DNA of 64,000 nucleotides from assembly GCA_033558025.1 (NCBI GenBank), contig JAUCEF010000003.1:1948001-2012000 (forward strand). Direction: 5' to 3'. Of this stretch, positions 21,661 to 33,612 are shown piece by piece. The position numbers were made by a program, and so were the translations under genes. This DNA comes from Phytophthora sp. 'mugwort'. Its lineage: Eukaryota > Oomycota > Peronosporomycetes > Peronosporales > Peronosporaceae. The stretch's first letter is position 1; each line of letters starts with the position of its first letter. Under the pieces are notes generated by a model, which saw only the letters and a list, made by a program, of their open reading frames with translations, had not been told where the DNA came from and ran no database searches.

Positions 21661-22361
21661 AACGTAAAATACGCCATCGTTTGTATACCTTCCGTTACCC
21701 ACAAAGGCGTAATTTTTGCTGCTCGGTCATTTCGCAGTCAATTTTTTCAAATAGAGACCACCATTCGAACCCTCTTGATGTCGTGAGTTTTCTTGCCCAT
21801 TTTCAGCGTTGTAGCGCTATCCTATTCGTCAAAATTATAACAAGTATACTGTCCGTATAATCTCCGCCGGCACTGTATTATGTAATCTATCTACCGGTAC
21901 AGTAAGTAACTGGCAAGCGAAGCGGTCATGTCTGTATTACAGACCCGCGACTACCCTCCCAAACCTCCGACCAATAAGGAAGCGAGGCAAAAGACGTTAT
22001 CATGCGAAATAAATGCATAGCACGTCGTAGGGCTATCATGTTATACACGGTCGATACATGATAAGAAATTTGTATATACGGTGCCATACATCTATACAGC
22101 TTTTCTAGCTGTCCTTCGATGATGATGCGTAGAACCAGAGTTTTCAAAGATACTACTAGTAGTACTAGATTTTAATTCGTTTTAGTTTCACCCGAAAAAG
22201 TTACCATCCATGGGGTGCTACAATCAAACAGAACATTAAAACTGGAAGCACTCATTCCATGAGTGATATGTCCTATATAATCTCCGCCCAGCTTCCCGCA
22301 TCCTGCAAGGAGGAGCACCTGAAATAATCCGCAAAAATCATTGACGATTGCTCAGGTGGCA
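21661..22361. other. Intergenic, AT-rich; nothing recognised
   Basis: No gene. The phrase TATAATCTCCGCC occurs twice, near 21856 and 22275, and may mark a short dispersed repeat; the surrounding bases do not match further. Confidence 0.35.
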
Positions 22362-22531
22362 TTCGTTTCGCGCTCTTGATAGCAGGAATCGTGCACGTCT
22401 TGAAGGTGTGGGTCTGGCAGCGAGACGGATCGAGCTCCAGCACCCGTCCAGCGTACTGGCTGGAATGGACGCTTCCAGCCTCATACCTTCAAGACGTGCA
22501 CGATTCCTGCTATCAAGAGCGCGAAACGAAT
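22362..22531. repeat. Foldback repeat, 49-50-bp arms, about 71-nt spacer
   Basis: The arms 22362-22410 and 22482-22531 are reverse complements with one mismatch. The spacer contains a smaller inverted pair (GCTGGAA...TTCCAGC, about 22458-22478). Open frames that cross it on both strands are by-products of the palindrome. It could be a foldback MITE or an inverted duplication. No target duplication was found. Confidence 0.88.
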
Positions 22532-23350
22532 TCATCGACTTGGGCGCCAACGTCACGAGTGGAGAACCGCTCCAATATAAAACAATCGACCAAAAATGCA
22601 GCCTTAGGGCCGTATGTCCACTTGCCACAATATCTGGTGCCATAAAGTAGTTCTTGCAACGTGTCGACCATCAGCACGACGGTGTCTTCTGGCCAGATTG
22701 AAATATGCAAGCTTGCAGCGTCCGTGATGCAGATATGATATGCTTAAACGAAATATGCCCGTATTCATGTAGAAGTGTCACTCCCGCTCCCTTTGGGCAG
22801 CATGCTCAACGCATTCGCATACGAGATGACGCTTTGTTCAAGTAGTTCCACATGTCTCGCAACCTGTGCAGTGCTCCATCACGATTTGAATCGTCTCTTG
22901 ATCATCTACAAATGAGTATTGTATTGCACTAGGTTAGGATGCCCTCCTGGCGTCCGCCCACATCTTTCTCGGTGACGGGGTCGTCAGGAAAGAAGGAAGA
23001 ATGCCAAACAAGTTATCACCGCGCTCAAGCTTCGCCTAATAACAACAGAGGGGATAAAATGCAAACGTCGGTGCAATTTCAGCTCTCTTATTTCATACCT
23101 TCACAAGTGGCGAGTAGTGCGTCATGGTCTGCTCGCGGTATGACTTGTCAAGGTTCGCGGATCACCGACATCGAGCCATATCGAGGAGATGTTTCGATCG
23201 AGAGGGAGATAGGTGAACTGATTCTGGACTGGGAGTAGCCTCAAGAGTCTTGACAACTGGCTCGTTAGTCCAACCGCTCAGATCGTCAGAGGTGTACTAT
23301 AACGCAAAACGGCAGGCTGTTTTGGTGCTGCGATTTGTGCGTATCATTTT
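22532..23350. other. No secure gene; short minus-strand coding-like stretch
   Basis: The minus strand at about 22930-22513 reads VARHVELLEQSVISYANAL, then a stop, then HISIWPEDTVVLMVDTLQEL and YGPKAAFLVDCFILERFST. The texture is protein-like and may be a gene remnant, but no family is recognised and the frame is broken. From 22940 to 23350 nothing is seen. Confidence 0.3.
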
Positions 23351-23444
23351 ATCGAAGTATCAAAATCCGCCTCAGCATTTCAAGTTGAAATTGCAAGTTG
23401 CAAGTTGCAATACTGAGGCGGAGATTTCGATACCGTATTTCGAT
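23351..23444. repeat. Imperfect foldback around CCGCCTCAG
   Basis: The left arm 23351-23379 and right arm 23409-23444 pair with gaps, with the core CGCCTCAGYATT exact apart from one base. The spacer is a threefold TTGCAAG repeat. A run of 12 C follows at about 23460. Confidence 0.5.
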
Positions 23445-24391
23445 TGCAATATGCGACGCCCCCCCCCCCCCTCCCTCAGTTGATTTGGCGAAAACGTTCC
23501 GCTCAGTCAAGATCCTATTATTTGCGCGCCTGTTCCTTGTAACCCCTTCGACGTTGCATTGTCATTATATTTACCCCATTTGACGCTCTATACATGTACT
23601 ACACTTACTGTAATATCAGCAAAAATGCGTACGACACACCAAAATGTAGATGAGTCATCATAAAATCCGAAGCACTGAACAGCTGTACGCCCATATGGGA
23701 AGCTGCGAGCCTACGTGGAACTTGACTTCTGCCTACCAAGGCAGTCATATTATGGGGCGCGACGAGTCTTAGCGCCTCAGTTTTCCTGGAAACTCGAGTT
23801 TGACATGGCGGCAGTAACGTTCCAGAAAGACGCCCCATCCCCTCAGATAGATGATGGCTGCCAGCTGTACTTCGAAGGGCCACCAGTCCACGATCATTCC
23901 CCCAACTCAGGTGTCGAGCAGCGGAACGAGGATAATGGCGAATGAGCAGCTACCGGCGTGCTCTGCCAGCTTTATGCGCGCTACGTGTCCGCATGCACGG
24001 CTCTTTAAGGACGAGTACAAGCGGTGGGTAGCGACGATCGTATTCTTTGGCTGTCGAGGAAGCGAAATAGTTTCTGAGACAGCGTTGACGGCGCGGTAGC
24101 CCCGCTTCATGACTCTTATGCTGCTTTTGGTACCGTATTTGTGTGAATTTTCTTCTGTTAGAAGCAATCGGAACCGCGGCACGAAGGTCCATCTACAAGT
24201 CTCGTACCACCTCTCTCTGTATCCTTACAGCATGTGGGTGTTTTTGTCTATTCCTTTCTACTTATCCAACTGCGTTTCTAGATCTTGCGGTAAGTGCTCG
24301 GAGATTCCGACTTCGGATAACGGTGGTATGATGCAATCTCTGACGGCACGTCTTAACGTGGTTTAGTTGCTTCCCTCACTGTTGTCCGCAG
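23445..24391. other. Intergenic; likely holds the 5' end of the next gene
   Basis: Frames at 23605-23883 and 23907-24182 (minus) are unconvincing. A strong donor GTAAGT at 24290 and an acceptor GTCCGCAG ending at 24391 with a pyrimidine tract suggest that an upstream exon of the following gene ends at 24289. The phase-matched frame there has no ATG, so the true start is unresolved. Confidence 0.35.
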
Positions 24392-27182
24392 CACTTGGAC
24401 CGAAGCTACTGCGGGTCGTCTCTTGAAGTGGTGGTGCGTTCTGGCTTCGAAACAGACGTTTCTCTGTCTTCCTTTCGATGTGGACAAGACCAAGTTGCGT
24501 CACTCGACGTTGCCAACGTCTTCGTCTTCGCCCGCTTTGAAGCCGCGAACGGAGTAAAATCTTCTGCAACCGTCTACTCATTGGAGTATCTCCGCAGTGT
24601 TTGTCAAAGCGAGACGAACCCAGAAGCCTCGTGGATCGAAGGTGTGCGCCGAACGGGGATTGACAGGCAGCAACACTCTCAGCTAGTAGACAGCAGTCAA
24701 CAGGATTCGCAGGTACGACCACCAGGAACCGGCGATCTCTCTGTTTCAGCCACGTTTGTGCTGAATGATCGACCTTATGCTAAGTGGTATTATCACTGGG
24801 AAAGCGGTGCAAACAAAGTACAGCGCTCTACCAAGCATGCACTGAAAGCATACGTATTCTACCAAACGCAGCAAGCACAGGCTCGAGGTGATCGGGAATC
24901 GACGGCCGATGGGACACTTGAGTTGTTATGCGTCGTAACATCACCCACATTTACTGTGGTCTCGTACCGCCGTCCGCCAGTAGGACCCTCCGTGACGCTT
25001 CCAAGTGTCCCTCGGGCTCTCGCCGAAGCTGGTGGTGACACCGCGTCGCTATTTACTCAGAACTATGCAGCAGATGTTCGTCACCCTAAAGAATTACAAA
25101 TTCGGCGTCTAGTGGATCGTCATGTTTCCCGAGCATTCCAAGAGTATAACCAGCAACATCGACAGTATTTCTGTCGTGAAGCAAGTGATTCGGTTGATGA
25201 GTCTTGTGAATCCACGGAGGAACAGAACGAAGGCGAGTATCCAGTCAGCAGCGTATACGATCCCTACCGACAGGATCAGAGGCACCTGGTGCGTCAATTT
25301 CGGCTTTTGAGACCAGTAGACGCTGCTCACACTGGGTCCTTGATGCACGATGAAACCCACACAAATGAACGGCAACTCTTCAGTCGTAAAAGAGGTACAT
25401 GTCACCCCAAGAAGGCTGGCAGTGCTAATGCTTCCAGGGACGAGGAAGGCAGCACTATTGATCAAGAAACGCATAAGGCATCATTCGGTAGTCTTGCCCC
25501 GCCAATCGGGATCCCGCCGCCAAGTGCAGGCCCCGCAAAGCAAATTTGCATGGATCCGGGTACGGCTACGCTACAATTGAAAAAGCTCCAGATCCATTTG
25601 GATTTGCACGAAATCCATCAGCTTACCGACTTTGTCATCATACATTTCTTCGTGTCCCGCATTAAAATTGCCAGCACCAGAAGTGTGGCAAACCTGAAGA
25701 TTGTTCTGGCGATAGCGATCGGACAGCATTGGAATTATGGTACTGAAGAATCCGCTCATCTAGCCAGGGTGCTGCTAGCTGTTGCGGAGGAAGGCTCGGA
25801 AGCGCATCCTGGTCGTTACACAAAACCCGAGGATGCTGCAGCACGCTCCATGCTTGAGGAACTGATACTGTTATTGGCAGAAGTGTGTGTATGGGCGTTC
25901 TCCCCAGGGAATCTCTACTTGATGCAGAAGTTGCTTGAAACTTATCAGCCGCTGCTGCTCACGCCCAGCCCACTTGATTCTTTCAAGGATACGAGCAAGG
26001 AACTCCGCTCAGCCTTCTTCAAGTGTATTACACGCAGCTGGAGTGCCTTAAACGCTTTTTTGCAGACCCCACGGGCAACTCGAACGACTATTCGAAGCGT
26101 GCGATGCTTGAGCGATGCTATTGTTGGGGCTGTGCACAGCTATCCAGAGCTCGAAGAGTTGCGTGTCGGATTACGAGCTGTTCTTCAAAGACCAACGGTC
26201 TTGGCGGACGCTGACGTCCGCTGTAATCTCGCGGGGTGGCGATGTTTCGTGGCGCAACTGCGAGAAGGTTACCTGGTACGTATCCACAACCTTGAATAAT
26301 ATAAACTGCAGCGCAACGTCTAACATGTGTTTTTTTTCTGTTACGGATATAACAGATAACCCAATGTTCAAGAAGTGGTCTCCCACGAACTCCTTCGACG
26401 ATCCCAACTACGCGATTAGATCGATGGAAAGCCGACTGGGTTCTGCAACCTACCAGTCTATCCGTCAAACCTAGCGACGGGAGCCAGATAACACCTATCG
26501 AACGCAGGCAAACAAAAACTGGCACTCTTCTGTCACTGGAGTTTCTAGCACGTGGTGTGCCCTCAATGTGGACGTCATGCGTGGCGTTATCGCAATTGCT
26601 TTATCTCAAGCTTATGACGATGGGGGATCCCATCCACACCTTCTGTGTACGTCTTGAATGTTGTTCTCTTTATCCTAATTTGATACTAACGTCCCATTTG
26701 CGTAGCTCCAAGCGGTGCCATCACTATTGAGTGCTGACAGTGCGTGGCTTCGGCTCATTTGTGACGGCCGCTTACGAGTAGCTCCAGTGGCCCCAAACGG
26801 CATGAGCAGTTTACTCGGCGGAGCTTCACACACTTTTGGTGGCGACTACATTGCGTATTGTCTTGATCAGCCAGCTACGGAAGGCAACACCACCGGAGCC
26901 AACGGGCCTATTTGCCTCGAGTTTTACTGGTGGCCACTTGCAGCCACAAGAGAGGAAAATTCGCATTTTAATGCTTTTCGAGGTGTTGTGACATTGAAAA
27001 CGGGGACAATTGGAGCTTTCATGGAAGCGCAAATGAACTTGGAGCGCGGTTTCATTGCGTCCGAGATCCTTAATGCGGCTCCAACACCCCAAATGGAGTT
27101 ATGGACCGCCGCAGAGCGCCTCCAGAGTGTAACCAGTTGGCAACCGTGGCTCTCCATCGAGGGTCTCTACGCACGGCGATAG
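24392..27182 (+). CDS. Three-exon gene of unknown function, about 882 codons plus a missing N-terminus
   Basis: Exon a (24392-26275) is open for 628 codons, exon b (26356-26646) for 97 and exon c (26706-27182) for 158 plus TAG. The introns 26276-26355 (80 nt) and 26647-26705 (59 nt) are GT-AG, both phase 0, with CTAAC-like branch points, and removing them gives one uninterrupted frame. The N-terminal third has beta-type texture (VFVFARFEAA; LNDRPYAKWYYHWESG; LELLCVVTSPTFTVVSYRRP), the middle is acidic and glutamine/histidine-rich (about residues 230-360), and the C-terminal half is alpha-helical. It ends in GGASHTFGGDYIAYCL and CLEFYWWPLAA. No signal peptide or membrane segment is visible. 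The DNA-binding-like TSPTFTVVSYRR phrase hints at a transcription-factor fold, but I do not recognise the family. There is no in-frame ATG near the start, and an acceptor site sits exactly at 24391, so at least one upstream exon is missing. Codons are intact throughout, unlike all neighbours. Confidence 0.75.
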
Positions 27183-28409
27183 TGGCGCGAAGACCTTCGT
27201 CCGCTCATGAACAGCTTTTGTTGCCATCCAGCCAAAACAGTTGCCTAAGTCCTTTGTCTAACGCAAATTCTACCACAATTTCATGGGTCATCAGACTTCT
27301 AGAACGCTTTTGTGTTATCATTGTCTTGTCAGAAGAAGTTCATCATCAAAATACCGAGATAGGTCATTTTTTTAGTGACGTCGGTGAAGACCTCCGCCAT
27401 GCAAGTACAAGAAGATATGGAAATGCCATCATTTCTTCGCATCAATCTGGTAATCAGCTCGTAGTGTCTGCCGAATTATTTCATGGGCGAAGAAAGCACT
27501 TGACAAGAAGAAATGACGTTTAACAGCCCAGTTACAGAATTAGGTTATGGGATTGACAGATGGCATGTGGTGTGGTGAACTGTTTTATTTTGTTTATAGA
27601 AGCCATATTATTTATAGAGCCGTATAACAGTAAGACGTGGCTTGATCGTATTCGTCTGTCCTGGGTGGTTTGTCGCTGGCCGAGGTAGGCACGGAGCGGT
27701 ATCGCCTTGTTCTTAAAATAGTTTTATTTTTCGGAGGATCGATACATTGCATAATAGTAACTGCAAAATAACAAGTCGGGAATGAATTGCCACCATTTCT
27801 CGCTACTACACCTCCATCAGGGCCCTCACCTGATTCACTGTACGTACCTTTATTCGACGTGTCACTAGTAGCATGGAGGAATGTAGGCAGAGTTAGCATC
27901 AGTCACTGCGAAGGCAGGATCAGTTTACAGACGTTCACTCGCGTTGTCCATGGGCGGTATTTCGTAGCAGCGCGTCGTCGATCTGTATGTCCTGCGCAGC
28001 ACTGCGCCTCAAGTAGAACCGTATTGGCGAATTCTGCTTCCTGTCCTGAGGGCGCCGCGCGTCTATATCAGGATACCTCTCCAACAGCGAGCTAACATAA
28101 CATTCATCTCGTCTTGCAGACACTGTCCAGGTCCACATTCAGTGCCCCGAGTCTCCGGTGGGCAGACGCAAAAGGGACAAAGGCCTCGACTGCGCCGAAG
28201 GCAACGCTAGATCGTCCAACTAAAGTTAGCAATGTACAAGCTTGCAACAGTTTTAGTGTCACGTCTTGAGTTCTAGTCGCGAGTGACATGTGATTGTTTC
28301 GGTACCTTTCGGTAAACCAGGCCGCCCCATACGACTAGCGTAGTTGACGTGCTTTCATCAGCGTGGCCTGTCACCAGTTTATCGATCGAGCAACTACTTT
28401 TTTCTGTTT
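27183..28409. other. Intergenic; nothing secure
   Basis: Probable 3' UTR of the preceding gene, then mixed sequence. Minus-strand frames at 28104-28289 and 27935-28138 together resemble a small protein with a hydrophobic N-terminus, but this needs a frame shift and no family fits. Confidence 0.3.
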
Positions 28410-28510
28410 GCCGAAAAACACCTCAACCGAGCTCACCATAATGGGGCTTAGCCAAAAAGCCTTCGCCAAAAAGCCCCATTATAATGAGCTCGTTTGAGGC
28501 GTTTTTCGAC
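28410..28510. repeat. Foldback repeat, about 40-bp arms, about 21-nt spacer
   Basis: The arms 28410-28449 and 28471-28510 are reverse complements with about five mismatches (shared blocks CGAAAAAC, CCTCAA, GAGCTCA, ATAATGGGGCTT). MITE-like. No target duplication identified. Confidence 0.85.
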
Positions 28511-30712
28511 GTCCATCGCTTTTACTTGCTGATCTTCGAACAACCGCCGATATTTGCCTTGATTGCGTATCTTTAAGCTAGATTGCGGGTTAGGACGAGT
28601 CGCTAGACAAAGTATCTGGGACCTGCGATCGGCCGTGGTGTCGTGGGTGGGTATGACTTTAAAGACATTTACAGATAAGGTTTTGGTCGCACTTGATTTC
28701 TACTACCAGCGTTCTTAGTCAAAAAGTCATTACCCCCCCCATCTGGGATAAGAAGTATATATAGGGTTGGCAAAGCTGTACGCTGAAGGATTCGCCATTA
28801 TTCGTGGGGCTAGGCTGGGGTAAGGTCGTAAGGATGGTGATTATAAGGGATACCTATTATAATATATACACATACAACATCCAGTACTAGTATGGTAAAT
28901 TGGTACGGTCTGGACGGTGACATCGGGTTTGGGGTGTGGATGCGCGAGAGGATGGCGGTAAGCTCGGATCCTGACAATAATGCAACTGTCATCCCGATTT
29001 GTGGAACCTTCAATGTCTAAGGAGTGGCTGCGGCGAGTTATTTAGCAAGACCGAAGGCTGCCAGGACGGTTGGTTGTAAGATCAAAAATGGTTATGTATG
29101 TACGCCTTTTCCGGTAGTCCGGTACATAATCGTGGCCGAGGAATACCCTAAATAGTTTGTTCCCGATCCTACGATTACATGAAGCAAGGGGACAATCGAC
29201 ATTAAAAATTGTATCTTGTCCTTTCCGAACGACGTACGCGATGACGGCATATTTTTTTTTTCTAGGATCAAATTTATAATAATAACCAGTTCCATGTAAG
29301 ACCCAAGTCATAAAGGCAAACCCGTTTGGCGTATTTGCATCTCAGCGTGATGTTTCCTCCACACATTGGTTCTTGCTGGATTGGGTGTGTGTCGGGACAC
29401 ACAACACCTTTCGCACAGGAAGTATGATATCCGGAGAGTATACAAACTCTCAGTGAGCGGCAGTTGACTAGTCCCTAGTCTGGGGGACTGCTACTCTAGG
29501 GTATCGATTCTTCTCGCGCTTGGTTCTTGGAGTCTTGCTCGGTGAGATGTAAATTGGAAAGTGAATGATATTGATCAGATAGACAATGTCCTGGTTACGA
29601 CTTCTTCCTAGATTACTCTCCTAGTGCTTTACTTAAACTTGCGCTACATCCAGCCGCATTTATCTCTATAAATACATGTACAGGTAAGTTCAACCCTCAA
29701 TACCAGATAAAATCGAGCTTGGGATCTGACCGCTGCCTCCAAGCCACTAGCAAGCAGCTCAACTGCAATCAGCTGACTGAGTAACATACGAATGTCGGAT
29801 GATGCAACCGGCTAATCTTTGGAGTTTGGTGCAGCTGCCGACAGTTACCAAAATTAGGTAGATTTGAGACTGAATATATTTATTGTAAAAACCGACCAAT
29901 ATGTCCAGCTCGGTTAGGCCGTTTTGGATGGCTTGAAAAATACTAAAACAGGGTAGGGGAAAATTAAATCTGAGTTCTGGATGTAAAACGTCCATTGTTC
30001 AAGTCTAAAGCATAGGACACCACGAGCTTTTATAGCTCCCGCTATTAATATAGCCTTGCGCTGATCGAGTCTCGAATGAGCAAATAGTTCAGAGACTGCG
30101 CCCCAAATGAAGCCATTTCAATCCTAACAGACTTAAGAGATGCAAATGTATTTATTTTAAGCTTTTCGATCGTAATACGTATCATTATCCGTTGTTTAAT
30201 GATGATAGCGACATCGACATCGTTTATGTATATAGCGGTGACCTCAAATGTCCAGTATTAAATGGGGATTCGAAGCGATTTGATGCTAAATCGACGGCAA
30301 CATGTGATATATGAACAGGTGTTGGGATACAACAAATCGGACTGACGTTCTAAACTTATACATAATAAAAAAAAAGGATACGTCGTATATATATAGCCTA
30401 ATTCAGCTATAAAGCGGTCGGTTTGCAAAAAAAAAGGATATATCATGTGACGTTCACAATATAGGTGACCCCTTTTAATGCGTCAACCTACTAGCTATTA
30501 GTCACCTATAACGTACCCTAGATATTACCCTATTGGGTGGCTCTGAGGCCTTTGTACCATATGTGTGGCACATACATTATCGGGACGTCACAGTGATGTT
30601 GAAACATCACTTAGGGTACATAGGTACACCATTCTGAAGAGTGACTTGGCACTTTTCATGTAACCCCATTACATCCCCCACTTAGGTTCGGTTTACCGAC
30701 CATGCAGGACGA
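28511..30712. other. Long AT-rich intergenic region; nothing recognised
   Basis: No gene supported. A 90-codon minus-strand frame at 29042-29311 is open but unlike anything known. Two copies of an A-run followed by GGATA occur near 30370 and 30430. Near 30590-30620 a short inverted pair GTGATGTT...AACATCAC is present. Confidence 0.35.
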
Positions 30713-32060
30713 GTGGAAGGAAGTCGCCGCCTTTCACTCTCCAGGTCGAATCACATCGACTTCGTTTCCGCAACCGGCTCATTTCCTTTTGAGCCCGAAC
30801 ACTTTTGCGTGCTCCTCTTCTTTTCGGCTTCCACGTCAGCCTCTAGCATGACCAAGACTCGGTCTGGCAGCGGAGCGAAAGCGCGAGCCAAGCCTGTTGC
30901 TTCCAAGCAGCCGGTTGGGGCGACAACGAAATCCCGCTCGTCAAAGAGTCTGACGCCGACCCGAGTCAGTCTGATTCGCTTGTGTCTCGTACCTTGCTGT
31001 CTAGCCATCATGGCGACGATGGCGACGAGCCGAAGACGCCCGAGCACCAAGGGAGCCCAGGCTCACCCAAGGAAGCGAAGAGAAACCTCGTTCTCCAGTC
31101 AAGAACTTGACGCTCGCTCTCCGGTAGGATCTCGCTTTACGGGCCATCCTTGACCTCCCAGATCTGCGTAATGAATTTGCCCATGTGGAAGGCAAAACAG
31201 CAGCTCTCTCGAGAACTGCAAAAACATTCTGCTTCTAACGCTTCTGATGAACGCGGGTATGGCCTTGGCTCCACGACCACACCCCGTTCGGGCAAGAAAG
31301 CTCGAACTACTTACGAAGCCGCCGCTGATTCTGTTTCCAGATCGCAAGACAACCTTCGGACATTCAGCATGGCGCCGTTCGAACTGCTCTCAGTAGCGCT
31401 CAGCATCCGAATAACCCTCTCCACGTCACGCGGAGCTGGCGCTTCCTGTGGACACGCCGCACTTGGAGTACACGCCCACGTGGTCATGGGTCTCCCCATT
31501 ACGGTCAAGGAGAGACGGCGGCGCCCTCGAACGAATACGAGTATGGGGCACCGTCTCTCCGGACCTGGTGTGCCGCCTTCGGCTCCAGCTCGGGTTGTTA
31601 AAGACGCCGCTCTTCGTCGTCGAGTCCTTGCGCTTGAGATTGCGCTTGGATTTGAGAGGGCGGGGATGCCGCCGCCCAGGCCGGTAACGCTGGGATCCTT
31701 GGGCCGATTCGTGACGACGAAAATCGTCTGGCCGACGACTTGCCGGCCCTTGAAGGTCGCGAATGACGTGGACGAGGCTTTCCGACGTCTGGATGCCCTT
31801 TGGTGTCCATGGACCGAGCCCAACAGGAGTACGGGGCCTCCTACGGCCTGTGCCCCCAGGCGGGAGCGACTGCTGCGTACTCCCAGTCGTATCACTATGG
31901 CTTATACTCGACGTATGCAGTCAGGGTTACTTTGTATGGAGCCCCTTCCGCGGGCTCGCAAGTGACCTGGCTTTCTGGTCCTGGACACTCTCAGAGGGAA
32001 GGGTTGCAGCCTCGCTTTGAAGGCTGGGGTCTGCGGGGCTGCCGAGTCCAGCGGATCATG
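30713..32060 (+). pseudogene. Unknown element-associated protein (gag-like position), decayed
   Basis: An ATG at 30848 starts MTKTRSGSGAKARAKPVASK, a basic alanine/serine/lysine-rich N-terminus. Frames at 31150-31965 and 31448-31687 continue in broken form with SRSQDNLRTFSMAPFELLS, RIRVWGTVSPDLVCR and WTRLSDVWMPFGVHGPSP. Composition changes little across the frame breaks, as in a decayed ORF of about 400 codons. Its position just before a Gypsy 3'-end repeat suggests a retroelement gag, but no zinc knuckle is visible. Function not assigned. Confidence 0.3.
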
Positions 32061-32630
32061 TGTCGTGAGTCGTCCCGGTGTAGGGCGGTCGACGCTGGAT
32101 AGAACTAGTACACGCTTGTAGGGCTCAAAGAACAAACTAACTAACAAAGTCGAATACAAAACTCAACTTGTTATTCACCGGGTAAATTCACGACTGACTA
32201 ACTCAAACCTAGGCGGTGAGGCCCCCACACTCTGTCAATTCGGGAGTCCGCACGCCATCCATCATGACTTTAGCCAGCCCGTCTCCATCCCACGGGTCAA
32301 GTACTTGTCACCACTCCGACCGTTCCGTCCACACAGACCTGTCCGTCGTCAGTACTTGCCTCCATGATCTCCATCCTCGCAGCTCGGCTGCTTCTTGGCA
32401 AATGACCCACAGTCCCTCTTAACCGGGAACAGGGACGGGACGCAGGCTGTTTCTCAACCCGACCGGGTCCGACGGTATAGTGAAGGTAGGTCTAGGCCAG
32501 ACCCGACTCGCTTACCCGTAAAGCATATCCTCCGGCCAATGGGTGTTAACCAGTTTTTCAACCATGGACCGTCGCGCACGACGTGGCCCAGACCGACCCA
32601 GACGATAACCTCCGTCTGGACTCGGCACAT
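32061..32630 (-). repeat. Gypsy B 3' end/LTR, extra copy
   Basis: More than 90% identical by eye to 43893-44457 in the same orientation. It starts TGTCGTGAGTCGTCCC and loses similarity just after CTGGACTCGG. It contains the LTR-side sequence and the last codons of the Gypsy B polyprotein (minus-strand GGYRLGRSGPRRARRS). The protein upstream of that (QNPAERELRARMEARRAEEA near 32710) differs from the second copy, so this is a truncated or recombined copy. Confidence 0.8.
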
Positions 32631-32834
32631 CCTCCCCGACTGAAGCTCGCTGTCCTCGATGAGCTTGGGCCATACGGCGGGCTTCTTCGGCACGGCGTGC
32701 TTCCATTCTGGCACGCAATTCACGTTCAGCAGGGTTTTGCCTTTGACTCGGAACAGTTTGGCGCGGACGGTTTCCTACCCCGTCCATCCGCCAGAACGCT
32801 TTACTGAGCCGTTTCGTTCCTCAACGGCTTTGCA

Positions 32835-33612
32835 TCAAGCAGCATAACCATCAACGATCATCTTAAAAGGCGTACGTCCGCAAGCAGACACTTCATACAA
32901 ACGCCAGTTGCGACTGGTGAAAAAAAAAAAACCTACCACCAATATAGTCACATTGAAACCCTGCAAGGCTTGGCTCACCACTAGGCCGTCGTATCCAACC
33001 GTTCCGTCAAAATCGACAAATTGATAGTTAATAGCAACCACAAGAGCGAAAACCCCAGGTAGACCTCGACAAGCCCACTCTACTAGTTCGTACGAGTACA
33101 GCACTCCGTAGAACGTGGAGTACGTCACTAGCGATACGACCGTCCAAAATGCTTCTCCAACGAGCCAAGCACGGTTAACCGTCCGCTTTCATTCCAGTCC
33201 TAGTCCGGTCATGTACCGCACCGTAGATCGCCAGGTGAGCTTCATCGTGTTCGGCAAGAACACGCACCAACACTCGTGAATGGCATCCAGTCAATTATAC
33301 TGAAGTCGACCCAACCCTTTTTGATGCTTTCGACTCGCTAACAACACCCATTGGCGTAGCCAACAAAGCCTCGTAGATTCTCCACAGTCTGGTCCGGCGA
33401 GGTTGGACCTGCACGGTTGTCCCCGCACGTACCGTCGGTATCGACAGACGCAGGACTGGGCGAGCGCAGCCCACTTGTAGACGAATAGACTGGTAGCCGA
33501 GAACAGTGGGTGGCCAACCTCGCAGAGGCTCAGTGACCGTCCAGATCACGATCGCGACGACGAGATAGCTAAGTTCTTTACGAAGCGATACGACGGCTTC
33601 GTAGCCGATCAT
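32835..33612 (-). pseudogene. Decayed multi-pass membrane-like protein of unknown family
   Basis: The minus strand is open at 33612-33295 (MIGYEAVVSLRKELSYLVVA, then TRLWRIYEALLATPMG). After a stop and a shift it continues with MKLTWRSTVRYMTGLG and NRAWLVGEAFWTVVSLVTYS, and on through 33128-32835 with LPGVFALVVAINYQFVDFDG and NVTILVVGFFFF. Hydrophobic segments near 33560, 33150, 33050 and 32935 suggest several membrane passes. It lies between Gypsy remnants, so it might be an accessory gene of an element or a captured host gene. Family unknown. The texture recalls the fragment at 15019-15320. Confidence 0.4.

Noticed and set aside
21755..21785. tRNA B-box-like ATTCGAACCC
   Set aside because: No A box, no cloverleaf and wrong flanking bases for the B-box consensus.
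24109..24366. ATG-started frame as first exon of the unknown gene
   Set aside because: Joined through the donor at 24289 it enters exon a in the wrong phase, so it cannot be accepted without transcript data.
28104..28289. Small secreted-protein candidate on minus strand
   Set aside because: Hydrophobic N-terminus is weak, no RxLR or other motif, and continuation needs a frame shift.
29042..29311. 90-codon minus-strand ORF
   Set aside because: No family resemblance and isolated in AT-rich DNA; chance length.
31311..31895. 194-codon minus-strand frame
   Set aside because: Antisense to the plus-strand remnant; arginine/alanine-rich text typical of shadow frames, no motifs.
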